Source: a virus
Strand: one strand, 5' to 3'
Length of the DNA stretch: 41,290 nt
Virus record (IMG/VR): IMGVR_UViG_3300042876_000178
Coordinates: 1-41,290 of that record
Of this stretch, positions 1 through 7,504 are shown piece by piece. The notes beneath the pieces are model-generated. The model had not been told where the DNA came from. It made no database searches and saw only the letters and a list, made by a program, of their open reading frames with translations. Position 1 is the stretch's first letter. The number at the start of each line of letters is the position of its first letter. The position numbers were made by a program, and so were the translations under genes.

Positions 1-127
1 TTACGCTTCACGGCTTCGAGGCACACCGCTTCGGTCTGATCCTTCACGTATCGCAGCGCGTAGCCGTCATTCTTCACGGCTTCGAGGCACACCGCTTCGG
101 TCTGATCCTTCACGTATCGCAGCGCGT
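1..127. repeat. Exact copy of 41164-41290 (circular-assembly overlap)
   Basis: Read base by base, positions 1-127 equal positions 41164-41290. Both lie within the 66-bp coding repeats, but the match also follows the unit variants in the same order. An exact 127-bp overlap is what a de Bruijn assembler run with k=127 leaves on a circular contig, so I infer an assembly overlap rather than a biological terminal repeat. Confidence 0.85.
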
Positions 128-418
128 AGCCGTCATTCTTCACGGCTTCGAGGCACACCGCTTCGGTCTGATCCTTCACGTATCGCAGCGCGTCGCCGTC
201 ATTCTTCACGGCTTCGAGGCACACCGCTTCGGTCTGATCCTTCACGTATTGCAGCGCGTCGCCGTCATTCTTCACGGCTTCGAGGCACACCGCTTCGGTC
301 TGATCCTTCACGTATTGCAGCGCGTAGCCGTTACGCTTCACGGCTTCGAGGCACACCGCTTCGGTCTGATCCTTCACGTATCGCAGCGCGTCGCCGTCAT
401 TCTTCACGGCTTCGAGGG
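1..418 (-). repeat. 66-bp tandem coding repeats
   Basis: About six head-to-tail units of 66 bp, each encoding 22 residues. Units differ only at a few codons (Arg/Gln before YV, Asp/Tyr after Gly, Arg-Asn/Asn-Asp before Gly). The array continues to about 41144 on the other side of the junction. Confidence 0.9.
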
Positions 419-452
419 CTTTGCTTTCTTCCGTAATTCCGCAGTAGTCCAT
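1..452 (-). CDS. DUF4116-type tandem-repeat protein, N-terminal part (continues at the right end of the window)
   Basis: The gene starts at ATG 452, preceded by the ribosome site GAAAGG, and runs off the left end. After a short unique head (MDYCGITEESKAL) it consists of 22-residue units that begin KDQTEAVCLEAVK and end in (RN or ND)G(Y or D)AL(R or Q)YV. This pattern matches the DUF4116 family, known from giant viruses, protists and scattered bacteria and phages; no biochemical role is established. Joined to 41094-41163 after removing the 127-bp end duplication, the protein is 173 residues: a head, six full units and a 15-residue hydrophobic/charged tail. It is the first gene of the right minus-strand operon and is divergent from the helicase gene. 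The units are almost identical in DNA, which suggests recent amplification. A short-read assembly may have miscounted them. Confidence 0.75.
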   Translation of the reverse strand, partial: MDYCGITEESKALEAVKNDGDALRYVKDQTEAVCLEAVKRNGYALQYVKDQTEAVCLEAVKNDGDALQYVKDQTEAVCLEAVKNDGDALRYVKDQTEAVCLEAVKNDGYALRYVKDQTEAVCLEAVKNDGYALRYVKDQTEAVCLEAVKR

Positions 453-473
453 TTGAGTACCTTTCGTTAAGAG

Positions 474-502
474 TTGCGAATAGTCGCGAAACGAAGTATA
501 GT
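474..502 (+). promoter_or_regulatory. Sigma70-type promoter for the helicase-primase operon
   Basis: -35 TTGCGA (474-479), 17-nt spacer, -10 TATAGT (497-502). It would drive the genes from 544. The -35 is weaker than that of the opposing promoter, and the two -10 boxes overlap at 497-500. Confidence 0.5.
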
Positions 503-522
503 CGTCTTGTCTTTCTTGTCAA
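495..522 (-). promoter_or_regulatory. Sigma70-type promoter for the DUF4116 gene and right operon
   Basis: Read on the minus strand: -35 TTGACA (522-517), 16-nt spacer, -10 TATACT (500-495). The transcript would start near 488 and enter the gene at 452. Its -10 shares four bases with the -10 of the opposing plus-strand promoter. Confidence 0.65.
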
Positions 523-543
523 GTGATACGAAATTAAATTTTT

Positions 544-2274
544 ATGAGTCGCCTTCGCCCGTTTCAGCAAACCATTAAAGCCTCGGTCTTTCAGCATTGG
601 CAAGAGGGCCGCCGTAACGTACTGATTAAGTCGCCCACGGGGTCGGGTAAAACCGTGATCCTCGCCGACGTAGTGCGTACCGTCGATCGCGCGGCCGCCG
701 TGATCGCGCATCGTTCCGAATTGGTATCGCAAATTTCCCTCGCGCTGGCCCGCGAAGACGTACGGCACCGCATCGTCGGGCCGGATTCCTTACGGCGTAA
801 TTGCGTGGCCCTGCACATGGATAGACTCGGCCGATCGTTCTATGATCCGGGCGGGCGTGTGGGCGTTTGCGGCGTCGATACCCTCGTAAATCGGAACACC
901 TCGGCCGACTCTTGGTTTCGTCAAGTGGGGCTTTGGGTGCAGGACGAGGCGCACCACGTTTTGCGGGAAAACAAATGGGGCGCGGCCGCGGCCATGTTTC
1001 CGAACGCCTACGGGATGGGCGTAACGGCCACGCCGGCGCGGGCTGACGGTAAGGGGCTGGGCCGGGATGCCGATGGGCTTTTCGACGGGATCGTGCAGGG
1101 CCCCGAAATGCGCGAGCTTATCGACGCGGGGTACTTGACCGATTACCGCATTTTCGCGCCGCCGTCCGACGTGGACTATTCCGAAGTCACGATTACCGCT
1201 TCGGGCGATTACTCCCCCGCCAAGTTGCGCGCGGCGGTTCACGCTTCCGATAAGATCGTCGGCGACGTGGTGAAACACTATCTCAAGATTGCCCGCGGCA
1301 AACTCGGCGTAACGTTTGCCGTCGACGTGGAAAGCGCGAAAGAAATTTGCCAAGCCTTCCGCGACGCCGGGGTGCCGGCCGAAATCGTGAGCGCAAAGAC
1401 GCCCGACCTGTTACGCGCGCAAATCTTGCGCCGCTTTGAACGGCGCGAGGTCTTGCAATTGGTCAACGTCGATTTGTTCGGCGAGGGCTTCGACCTCCCC
1501 GCGATCGAAGTCGTAAGCATGGTTCGCAAAACCGAATCTTGGCCCCTGTTCGTGCAGCAATTCGGCCGCGCCTTGCGCCTCATGCTCGACGCCGCTTTGC
1601 TGGCCCGCTGGGGCACTTTGACCAACGAAGAACGCCTCGCGCATATTGCCGCAAGCGGCAAGCCCGTCGCGCTGATTATCGACCACGTGGGCAACGTCAT
1701 ACGCCACGGGTTGCCCGATGCGCCCCGTAACGATACGCTCGACCGCCGCAACCGGAGAAGCTCGGGGCCTTCCGACGCGATCCCGTTGCGCGCGTGCGCG
1801 AACGAAAACGCCGACGGCATGGGTACGCCTTGCGCCTCGGTGTATCCGCGCTATAACAAAACGTGCCCGTATTGCGGGTTCTACCCCGAGCCGCCCGAGC
1901 GCACCGCGCCCGAGTTTGTCGACGGCGACCTCTACGAACTCGACCCCGAGACACTCGCGGCCATGCGCGGCAAAGTTGCCTTGATCGACGGGGCCCCGCG
2001 CATCCCGCAACACCTCGACGCGATCGCCGCGGCGGGGGTACGTAAACAGCATCAAGCGCGCGTCAACGCTCAATTTTTCCTGCGCGAACAGATCGCACTT
2101 TGGGCGGGCTGGCAAAACGCGCAAGGCTTCGACGACTCGCAAAGTTACCGGCGTTTTTTCCACGCTTTCGGCCTCGACGTATTGAGCGCGCAAGCCTTGG
2201 GCCGACCCGAGGCCGAAGCCCTCGCCCTCAAAATTAAAACCGTACTTGACAAACAAGGGGTAATCGCGCAATGA
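544..2274 (+). CDS. DEAD/DEAH-box superfamily 2 helicase
   Basis: ATP-dependent nucleic-acid helicase, probably used for phage replication or recombination. Visible motifs are: Walker A SPTGSGKT at residues 30-37, DEAH at 134-137, motif III-like TAT at 161-163, and motif VI (QQFGRALR) in the second RecA domain. A CPYC knuckle followed by GFYPEPPER lies near residue 440 and could bind zinc with further ligands. The length of 576 aa fits phage SSL2/UvsW-like helicases. It is the first gene of a left operon, and its stop overlaps the ATG of the VRR-NUC nuclease by 4 nt, a pairing common in phages. The ATG at 544 has only a weak ribosome site, so initiation may be modest. Confidence 0.93.
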   Translation: MSRLRPFQQTIKASVFQHWQEGRRNVLIKSPTGSGKTVILADVVRTVDRAAAVIAHRSELVSQISLALAREDVRHRIVGPDSLRRNCVALHMDRLGRSFYDPGGRVGVCGVDTLVNRNTSADSWFRQVGLWVQDEAHHVLRENKWGAAAAMFPNAYGMGVTATPARADGKGLGRDADGLFDGIVQGPEMRELIDAGYLTDYRIFAPPSDVDYSEVTITASGDYSPAKLRAAVHASDKIVGDVVKHYLKIARGKLGVTFAVDVESAKEICQAFRDAGVPAEIVSAKTPDLLRAQILRRFERREVLQLVNVDLFGEGFDLPAIEVVSMVRKTESWPLFVQQFGRALRLMLDAALLARWGTLTNEERLAHIAASGKPVALIIDHVGNVIRHGLPDAPRNDTLDRRNRRSSGPSDAIPLRACANENADGMGTPCASVYPRYNKTCPYCGFYPEPPERTAPEFVDGDLYELDPETLAAMRGKVALIDGAPRIPQHLDAIAAAGVRKQHQARVNAQFFLREQIALWAGWQNAQGFDDSQSYRRFFHAFGLDVLSAQALGRPEAEALALKIKTVLDKQGVIAQ

Positions 2275-2756
2275 ATAACCTTCACGAATGGGCGCGGCGT
2301 TGGAATGTTCCGCTCGAAGTATTTCGCGACCTGCAAACAACCCTCGGCCTCTATACGCCGCCGCTCGATCCGGCAAGCGAAGCCGCGGGTAAGTCGGAAG
2401 CGTGGGCGCAAAGCGTCGTGCGACTTGAGGCCAGCGAAAAGGGCGTGAAACTATTCCGAAACAATGTCGGCGCGTTGAAAGACGAGAAGGGCCGCCTTGT
2501 GCGCTACGGGCTCGGCAATGACTCGGCCGCACTTAACGAAGTCATGAAGTCGGCCGACCTCGTAGGTATCCGGCCGGTCGTGATCTTGCCGCACCACGTC
2601 GGCCACACTTTCGGACAATTTGTAAGCCGCGAGATCAAGGCTCCCGGCTGGCAATATACCGGGGCGGGGCGGGAGCCCGCGCAATTAGCATGGTCGAACC
2701 TCGTCAACGCTTGCGGGGGCGATGCGGCCTTCGCAACGGGGCGCGGTTCTTTGTAA
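2271..2756 (+). CDS. VRR-NUC domain nuclease
   Basis: A compact 161-aa PD-(D/E)XK enzyme of the VRR-NUC family, which in phages is a Holliday-junction or structure-specific nuclease. Likely active-site residues are Asp97 (SADLVGI), Glu121 and Lys123 (REIKAPG), followed by the family's Gln138 in AQLAW and the GGDAAF segment. An Arg-Asn pair at 63-64 (KLFRNN) is also typical. Its ATG overlaps the helicase stop, so the two are probably translationally coupled and may process the same branched DNA. I see no other domain. Confidence 0.9.
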   Translation: MNNLHEWARRWNVPLEVFRDLQTTLGLYTPPLDPASEAAGKSEAWAQSVVRLEASEKGVKLFRNNVGALKDEKGRLVRYGLGNDSAALNEVMKSADLVGIRPVVILPHHVGHTFGQFVSREIKAPGWQYTGAGREPAQLAWSNLVNACGGDAAFATGRGSL

Positions 2757-2794
2757 CTTGACACTTTCGACAACTTGGATAAACTGACGGAACT

Positions 2795-3106
2795 ATGAAA
2801 AAACAAATAAAACTAGAGGCTCGGGAGCGTATCGCGCAAATCTTGCGTGCTGCCCTCGAAATCGCCCCAAAAAAGGGATATAACCGCATGACTCGCGACG
2901 ACATAGCCCACAAGGCAAACATTCCGCCGACGCTGATTACCTACCATTGCGGCACGATGCCCGACCTTCGCCGAGATATTATGCGCGAAGCGATCCGCGT
3001 CGAGTGCCTGCCGGTGATCGCGCAAGGTTTGGCCGTCCGTGATCGTCATGCACTCAAGGCCCCCGAAGAATTGCGCCGCCGCGCTTTACAATCTCTCGCA
3101 GAATAG
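2795..3106 (+). CDS. Short TetR-like HTH protein
   Basis: The 103-aa product begins with a classic TetR-family DNA-binding helix bundle (about residues 10-60: RERIAQILRAALEIA, then RMTRDDIAHKANIPP and TLITYHCG). A normal TetR protein has about 200 residues and a ligand-binding, dimerising C-terminal domain; here only about 40 residues follow. It sits in the early operon between nuclease and primase. It may be a phage transcription regulator acting on palindromic sites such as those at 9755-9885, but that is inference only. Confidence 0.7.
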   Translation: MKKQIKLEARERIAQILRAALEIAPKKGYNRMTRDDIAHKANIPPTLITYHCGTMPDLRRDIMREAIRVECLPVIAQGLAVRDRHALKAPEELRRRALQSLAE

Positions 3107-3118
3107 AAGGGCCGAATA

Positions 3119-5473
3119 ATGCAAACCTTGCCGTCGGCCCTTGCGCCTCTCGCAGCGTATAAACAATTCCTTTGCTATGCCCTCGTACCCAGCCAAACGA
3201 AGCCGGGGAAATTCGATAAGTTGCCAGTAAGCCCCCACACGGGGCAAGTTGTCACGGCGCACGATCCGCAGCATTGGACGACCGCCGATCACGCTTGCGC
3301 CGTCGCGAGCGGTTGGGGCGCAGGGTACGGCGTGGCCTTTACGTTTACCGAGGTCGACCCGTTCTTTTTCCTCGATCTCGACAACTGTTTCGACGGCGCG
3401 AATTGGTCGCCGTTGGCCCTCAAGATCGCCGCCATGTTCCCCGGCGCGGCGATGGAGATAAGCCAATCCGGTAAAGGGATGCACATATTCGGCACGGGTC
3501 GCGCGCCGGCGCACGGCAAGAAAAATGCCGCCCTCGGGATGGAGTTCTATACCGAGTTGCGCTTCGTCGCCCTTACCGGCGTCGGGGCGGTAGGTAACGC
3601 CGCGACCGATTGCACCGCCGCGCTTCATGCCGTGGCCGCCGAATACTTCCCGCCCGGGGTGACCGCCGACGGCGACTTTTCTTTGAGCGACGCGCCCGTA
3701 CCGGAATGGCGCGGCCCCGAAGACGACGACGACTTGATCCGGCGGGCCCTCATGAGTCGCAGCGCGGCGGCGGCGTTCGGCGGCCGCGCGTCCTTCGCTG
3801 ACTTGTGGGAAGGCAACGCCGACGTATTGGCCGCGGCATACCCCGATGCGGGGGGCCGCACCTATGACGCGAGCCAAGCCGACGCCGCGCTCGTGTCGCA
3901 TTTGGCCTTTTGGACGGGCCGCCACGGTGAGCGGATTAAACGCCTCGTGCTGCGCTCGGGCCTCGTGCGCGACAAATGGCAACGCGAGGATTATTTGCCT
4001 CGCACTATCGCCGAGATTCTGGCCCGTCCGGGCGAGGTATTGACCGACAAGCTACCCGAGCCCTCGGCACTCCCCCAAGCGGCCGCGGAGGCCCCCATGC
4101 AAGCCGCCGTGACCGGGCAAACATTCCTCGGCCCCGACGCGCAAAAGACGCTCTTTGCCGGTTGTGTTTACGTGCAGGATCGGCACCGCGTTTTAACCCC
4201 GGGCGGGGTCTTGCTCAAGCCCGACCAATTCCGCGTCGCGTTCGGCGGCTACGTCTTCGCAATGGATGCCGTCAACGAGCGCACCACGCGCAACGCTTGG
4301 GAGGCTTTCACCGAGTCGCAAGTGCTGCGCGCCCCGCGGGCAGATACGATTTGTTTCAAGCCGAACCAACCGCCCGGGGCGATCATCAACGATTCGGGCC
4401 GCTTGCGCGTGAATACGTGGTGGCCGGCCGACGTGCGCCGCGTGCAGGGCGACGCCTCGCCGTTCTTTATGCACCTCGCGAAAGTGCTACCCAACGAGCG
4501 CGACCGCGTTATTTTGCTTTCCTATATGGCCGCGTGCGTGCAGCACAAGGGTATTAAATTCCCGTGGGCCCCCGTACTGCAAGGCGTGGAGGGCAACGGT
4601 AAAACGCTGTTCTCGGCTTGCGTGGCCGAGGCCGTCGGGCAGCACTATACGCACTGGCCGCACGCCGAGGATTTGGATAGCCCCTTTAATGGCTGGATCG
4701 CCGATAAAGTCTTTATCGCCCTCGAAGAATTGTTTTCGCAGGAACACCACGCCGAGATCGTCGAGAAGCTGAAAACCTTGATTACCGGCGGTATGGGTAT
4801 CCAGATTCAATATAAGGGCGTCGATCAAGCGAGCATGAGTATTTGCGCGAATTTCATGGTTACGACGAACTACCGCAACGCGATCCGCAAGACCCCCGAC
4901 AACGCCCGCCGCTTCGCGCTGTTCTTCACCGCGCAGCAATCCATGCAAGACATACGCCGCGACGGCATGGACGGCGATTATTTCCCCCGCCTGTATCATT
5001 GGCTTAAACATCAAGACGGGTTCGCGGTCGTTTCTGAATTCCTCCATACCTACCAAATCCCGGCGGAATTCAACCCCGCAGGTTCGATGCACCGCGCGCC
5101 CGACACTTCCACGACGGCCGACGCGATCATCGAAAGCCGCGGCGGCGTCGAGCAACAAATCGCCGAAGTGATCGCGCAGGATACGCCCGGATTTATGGGC
5201 GGGTGGGTGTCGTCGATTATGCTCGACCGGCTTATTACCGATACGCTCAAGATGGGTAACCGCTTGAGCCATACGAAGCGGCGCGAGCTTATGCACGGCA
5301 TGGGCTATATATTGCACCCGGGCTTGCCCGAGGGGCGCGTAAATAACCCCGTGCAACCCGACGGCCGCAAACCCCAGCTTTATATTTTGGCCGATCACCC
5401 CTCGCGGTATCTCACGGGGGCCGGCGAGATCGCCAAAGCGTACACCGCGGCCCAGCAAGTCAAGCCGCATTAA
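3119..5473 (+). CDS. Bifunctional PrimPol (AEP primase) and superfamily 3 helicase
   Basis: Replicative primase-helicase of 784 aa. The N-terminal primase-polymerase domain (about 1-180) has the metal-binding DLD (about residues 86-88, FFFLDLDNCFD), the SGKGMH motif (about 116-121) and the third-motif stretch GMEFYTELRFVALTG. The C-terminal half is a DUF5906/D5-like helicase with Walker A GVEGNGKT (about 490-497), an acidic Walker B (VFIALEELFS) and a sensor Asn in MVTTNYRNA. It lies 12 nt after the TetR-like gene, closes the left operon and is followed directly by a terminator. It makes primers and unwinds the fork for the PolA encoded at 35217-37592. Confidence 0.92.
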   Translation: MQTLPSALAPLAAYKQFLCYALVPSQTKPGKFDKLPVSPHTGQVVTAHDPQHWTTADHACAVASGWGAGYGVAFTFTEVDPFFFLDLDNCFDGANWSPLALKIAAMFPGAAMEISQSGKGMHIFGTGRAPAHGKKNAALGMEFYTELRFVALTGVGAVGNAATDCTAALHAVAAEYFPPGVTADGDFSLSDAPVPEWRGPEDDDDLIRRALMSRSAAAAFGGRASFADLWEGNADVLAAAYPDAGGRTYDASQADAALVSHLAFWTGRHGERIKRLVLRSGLVRDKWQREDYLPRTIAEILARPGEVLTDKLPEPSALPQAAAEAPMQAAVTGQTFLGPDAQKTLFAGCVYVQDRHRVLTPGGVLLKPDQFRVAFGGYVFAMDAVNERTTRNAWEAFTESQVLRAPRADTICFKPNQPPGAIINDSGRLRVNTWWPADVRRVQGDASPFFMHLAKVLPNERDRVILLSYMAACVQHKGIKFPWAPVLQGVEGNGKTLFSACVAEAVGQHYTHWPHAEDLDSPFNGWIADKVFIALEELFSQEHHAEIVEKLKTLITGGMGIQIQYKGVDQASMSICANFMVTTNYRNAIRKTPDNARRFALFFTAQQSMQDIRRDGMDGDYFPRLYHWLKHQDGFAVVSEFLHTYQIPAEFNPAGSMHRAPDTSTTADAIIESRGGVEQQIAEVIAQDTPGFMGGWVSSIMLDRLITDTLKMGNRLSHTKRRELMHGMGYILHPGLPEGRVNNPVQPDGRKPQLYILADHPSRYLTGAGEIAKAYTAAQQVKPH

Positions 5474-5503
5474 AAAAGGCCCCTTCGGGGGCCTTCGGTT
5501 TTA
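5471..5503. terminator. Bidirectional intrinsic terminator
   Basis: Eight-base-pair stem AAGGCCCC (5476-5483) / GGGGCCTT (5488-5495) with a TTCG tetraloop. On the minus strand it is followed by six T's (5477-5472); on the plus strand by CGGTTTTA. It separates the convergent left operon and the accessory block. Confidence 0.9.
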
Positions 5504-5716
5504 CTTCGCCCGGATGATCGGGGCCATACTGTACGACCCCCAAGGCTTGATAAATTCCGCGCCGTCATACTCGGCAACGCGGGAGGTCTTAGATTCGCCG
5601 CGAACCGTGGCGGTTACCGTCTTTGCCGTGCGCTTTTCGATAGTGACCGAGATTACGCAATCGTGATCGCACGCGCTGCGCGTTGTGTAGGTCTTGCCGA
5701 TTTCGAATTGTTGCAT
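5501..5716 (-). CDS. Small conserved hypothetical protein
   Basis: The 71-aa product belongs to a widespread small phage/plasmid family of unknown function, recognisable by FEIGKTYTTRSACDHDC near the start, the RTAKTVTATV stretch, and Tyr-Asp-Gly with PWGSYSM near the end. Two cysteines (CDHDC) could bind a metal or be incidental. It has its own promoter (5748-5776) and ends inside a bidirectional terminator, so it is a single-gene transcription unit. Confidence 0.8.
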   Translation of the reverse strand: MQQFEIGKTYTTRSACDHDCVISVTIEKRTAKTVTATVRGESKTSRVAEYDGAEFIKPWGSYSMAPIIRAK

Positions 5717-5747
5717 GGTTCGTTCTCCCCTGTTGTTGACGGTTTGA

Positions 5748-5776
5748 ATTATGCAATACGAAATTTAATTTTGCAA
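5748..5776 (-). promoter_or_regulatory. Class A promoter (copy 1)
   Basis: Minus strand: -35 TTGCAA (5776-5771), 17-nt spacer, -10 CATAAT (5753-5748). The spacer and flanks are nearly identical to copies at 8231, 9058 and 35179, followed by a leader with GGAG before the gene. Confidence 0.75.
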
Positions 5777-5792
5777 CACTTATTTTTCGCGC

Positions 5793-6284
5793 CTATCGAA
5801 CATTGACCAAAACGCGAAGGTGCAAACATTGGATATTGTGACCGCCCGCGCGGATCGTGCGGATTATTACCCGCTTAATCCCCGCGTCGGTTTTAACCGC
5901 GAAAACCCCGTCGAACCCGTCGCGCGTATGGGTAAACTCTTCGCTTAGGACTTCGGTTACCCCCGCTTTTTCTAATTTCGCTGCGATCTTGGCGTTACGT
6001 TGGCGAACGGTCGCCGCGCAATTCTTCTCGACGATAGCCTCGATCATCGCGTCGTTGCGGCCGTCGAAAACGTCGTACCAAGTTTTCCCGCCGGCGATCG
6101 CGTACAGGCGGCGGTAATAGCGGCCTTGATCGCGGCGCATTTCTTTGGCTTCGTCGGAGTCCTTGAACTCGCGCAAGGCTTGTTTGCGGCCCTTCGCCCA
6201 CACTTGGGAGGCGGCCAAAACTTCGGCGTCCATGGGGGAGAAAACTTCGTTCAATTTGGCGAGGATGGTTTGGGCGATTTGCAT
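5793..6284 (-). CDS. Hypothetical protein with MQIAQTIL leader
   Basis: A 163-aa product, not recognised beyond its first eight residues, MQIAQTIL, which it shares with the gene starting at 9023. Together with the common promoter-leader this suggests the 5' ends spread as a cassette. The middle is basic and helical (KGRKQALREF, RRDQGRYYRRLYAI); the C-terminal third is rich in beta-forming residues. No catalytic motif or membrane segment is visible. Confidence 0.72.
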   Translation of the reverse strand: MQIAQTILAKLNEVFSPMDAEVLAASQVWAKGRKQALREFKDSDEAKEMRRDQGRYYRRLYAIAGGKTWYDVFDGRNDAMIEAIVEKNCAATVRQRNAKIAAKLEKAGVTEVLSEEFTHTRDGFDGVFAVKTDAGIKRVIIRTIRAGGHNIQCLHLRVLVNVR

Positions 6285-6318
6285 TTCGTTCTCCGTCGTT
6301 GGGTTGTTGACGGTTTGA

Positions 6319-6348
6319 ATTATGCAATACGAAATTACCGCATGTCAA
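6319..6348 (-). promoter_or_regulatory. Class A variant promoter (copy 2)
   Basis: Minus strand: perfect -35 TTGACA (6348-6343), 18-nt spacer, -10 CATAAT (6324-6319). The -10 and leader match the other class A copies, but the upstream half differs. It drives 5793-6284 and begins just after the terminator at 6352-6377. Confidence 0.75.
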
Positions 6349-6351
6349 GCG

Positions 6352-6377
6352 AAAAAAAAGCCCCTCAAGCGAGGGGC
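6352..6377 (-). terminator. Intrinsic terminator of the 6416-7697 gene chain
   Basis: On the minus strand a 7-bp stem GCCCCTC/GAGGGGC with loop GCTT is followed by eight T's (6359-6352). It is placed 39 nt after the stop of the 29-residue membrane peptide gene. Confidence 0.93.
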
Positions 6378-6415
6378 CAAAAACGCGCGTTCCGGGGAGG
6401 AATAGTTCGCGCGTA

Positions 6416-6505
6416 TTATCCGCCGAAGGCGTAGATAATTCCGATTACGGCCAAGGCGAGACAGATCGCGCCGATCAAACAGTCGATAAAAATTTGGGCT
6501 TTCAT
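6416..6505 (-). CDS. 29-residue single-span membrane peptide
   Basis: A small gene whose ATG (6505) overlaps the stop of the preceding membrane-protein gene as ATGA. The product MKAQIFIDCLIG... is one hydrophobic segment (about residues 6-26) ending YAFGG. A perfect terminator follows. Being the last gene of a translationally coupled chain makes it more than a chance ORF. Possible roles are host-membrane interference or an exclusion/lysis accessory; nothing in the sequence decides between them. Confidence 0.65.
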   Translation of the reverse strand: MKAQIFIDCLIGAICLALAVIGIIYAFGG

Positions 6506-6762
6506 TTAGGGGCCGCGATCTTGGCGAGTACGATATCGCCCGTTTTCGGGGCCCCGAAGGTTACCGCCCACAAGTGCAGCCCTGCGACCGTGCGCGCTTC
6601 GTTTTGTGCCTCGATTTTGCCGATCTCCATTTGCAAGGCGGCGTGCCATAGGTGCAGCATGAGTGAGAGGGCCGCCGCAATGCCGAGCAAGGCAAGGGCG
6701 CGGCGGTGATTCTTAACGAATATGCCCCAGTTGTACCGGCGGCGGAAATGGAGGGTTTTCAT
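6502..6762 (-). CDS. Small membrane-anchored protein
   Basis: The 86-aa product starts at ATG 6762, which overlaps the previous stop as ATGA; a longer upstream reading frame is not needed. A basic head (MKTLHFRRRYNW) is followed by one membrane span (about residues 21-41) and a C-terminal region expected outside the cytoplasm by the positive-inside rule. Function is unknown. It is coupled to the 29-residue membrane peptide that follows, so the two may act together. Confidence 0.7.
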   Translation of the reverse strand: MKTLHFRRRYNWGIFVKNHRRALALLGIAAALSLMLHLWHAALQMEIGKIEAQNEARTVAGLHLWAVTFGAPKTGDIVLAKIAAPK

Positions 6763-7022
6763 TTTTCCCTCGAAAACGAAATCAGGGCCACGTCGGCAAG
6801 GCGTAGGCAAAGGCCCCCCGTGTCCCACCAATCGCCGCCCTCGCCCGTCGTGGCGTCTTCGATAAAGCGGCGCGCGTGGCGTATTGATTCCTCGCCTATC
6901 TGCAAAAAGGATAGGGGCGTCGGATCGCCGCGAAGCCATATTTTCAACCGCCATTTTTCCGGGCGGCAAATGATCTCTTTCGGTATTGCTTTTCCGCGCA
7001 ATCGTCTAATTAGGTTTCGCAC
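6759..7022 (-). CDS. Hypothetical protein
   Basis: The 87-aa product starts at GTG 7022 with a good ribosome site (AAAGGA) upstream, inside the end of the previous gene (17-nt overlap). It is basic at the N-terminus (RNLIRRLRGKAIPK) and has a Trp-Asp-Thr-Gly-Gly stretch (DWWDTGGLCLRLADVAL) that resembles a compact folded domain. I do not recognise the family. Confidence 0.65.
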   Translation of the reverse strand: MRNLIRRLRGKAIPKEIICRPEKWRLKIWLRGDPTPLSFLQIGEESIRHARRFIEDATTGEGGDWWDTGGLCLRLADVALISFSREK

Positions 7023-7167
7023 TTTTTTTAGTCCTTTCTTTTTTCGGTTTCACTTTGCGACATGCGGGCGGCTCGGGGTCGTTTACGTCCCATGCAAGCC
7101 CGCAACGACCGCAGCACATTTGATCAAGCTGCCGCCGCGCGCGGCAATCCTTGCGGGCGTTAGTCAC
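7006..7167 (-). CDS. Small Cys-rich (zinc-ribbon-like) basic protein
   Basis: The 53-aa product uses GTG 7167, which overlaps the end of the upstream gene (GTGACTAA); longer readings through the GC-rich antisense look spurious. CCGRC with later cysteines could form a metal site, and the C-terminus is strongly basic (KVKPKKERTKK), consistent with nucleic-acid binding. No family is recognised. Confidence 0.6.
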   Translation of the reverse strand: MTNARKDCRARRQLDQMCCGRCGLAWDVNDPEPPACRKVKPKKERTKKSAKPN

Positions 7168-7504
7168 GGGCGGGCCCCTCGTTCGCCATGCGGCGGAGTT
7201 CTGCGCGTTGACGTTCGGACAGGTGCAAGCCGGGGGCGGAGTCAATCTTACGCATGAAGGCCCCCAGCGTCCTCGCCTCGACCACTCGCAGCGCGTCGGA
7301 TGGGGCGGCGGAAAGTGCGGCGAGCCTCTTCGTTTCGGCAGCGTGGCCCAGCATGGAGCCGGAGAGCGGTATAAACGCAAGCGCGTCGCGCATCGCCTCG
7401 ACCGACGCGGCGAGTTCTGAAATTCGCGCTTCGTACTTGTCGCACACTTGGCCCCCGCGGCAATCCGGGTGATTGCATTCGCAAAAACGTTTTAGGTTAC
7501 TCAT
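7160..7504 (-). CDS. Hypothetical protein with Cys-rich N-terminus
   Basis: A 114-aa product. The first 25 residues contain CECNHPDC and a fourth cysteine (QVCDKYE), a possible small zinc knuckle, followed by a helical Ala-rich region likely to be a coiled coil (KYEARISELAASVEAMRDAL). The ATG at 7504 overlaps the upstream gene by 8 nt. Function unknown. Confidence 0.7.
   Translation of the reverse strand: MSNLKRFCECNHPDCRGGQVCDKYEARISELAASVEAMRDALAFIPLSGSMLGHAAETKRLAALSAAPSDALRVVEARTLGAFMRKIDSAPGLHLSERQRAELRRMANEGPARD

Noticed and set aside
1-127. Biological direct terminal repeat of T7 type
   Set aside because: The identity ends inside a coding repeat, has the length of a common assembler k-mer, and removing it restores a gene across the junction.
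1-418. CRISPR array
   Set aside because: Repeats are contiguous 66-bp coding units without spacers, in phase with a reading frame.
249-470. Plus-strand ORF with repeated LHGFEAHRFGL units
   Set aside because: It is the antisense of the DUF4116 repeats, which have a better start, promoter and family match on the minus strand.
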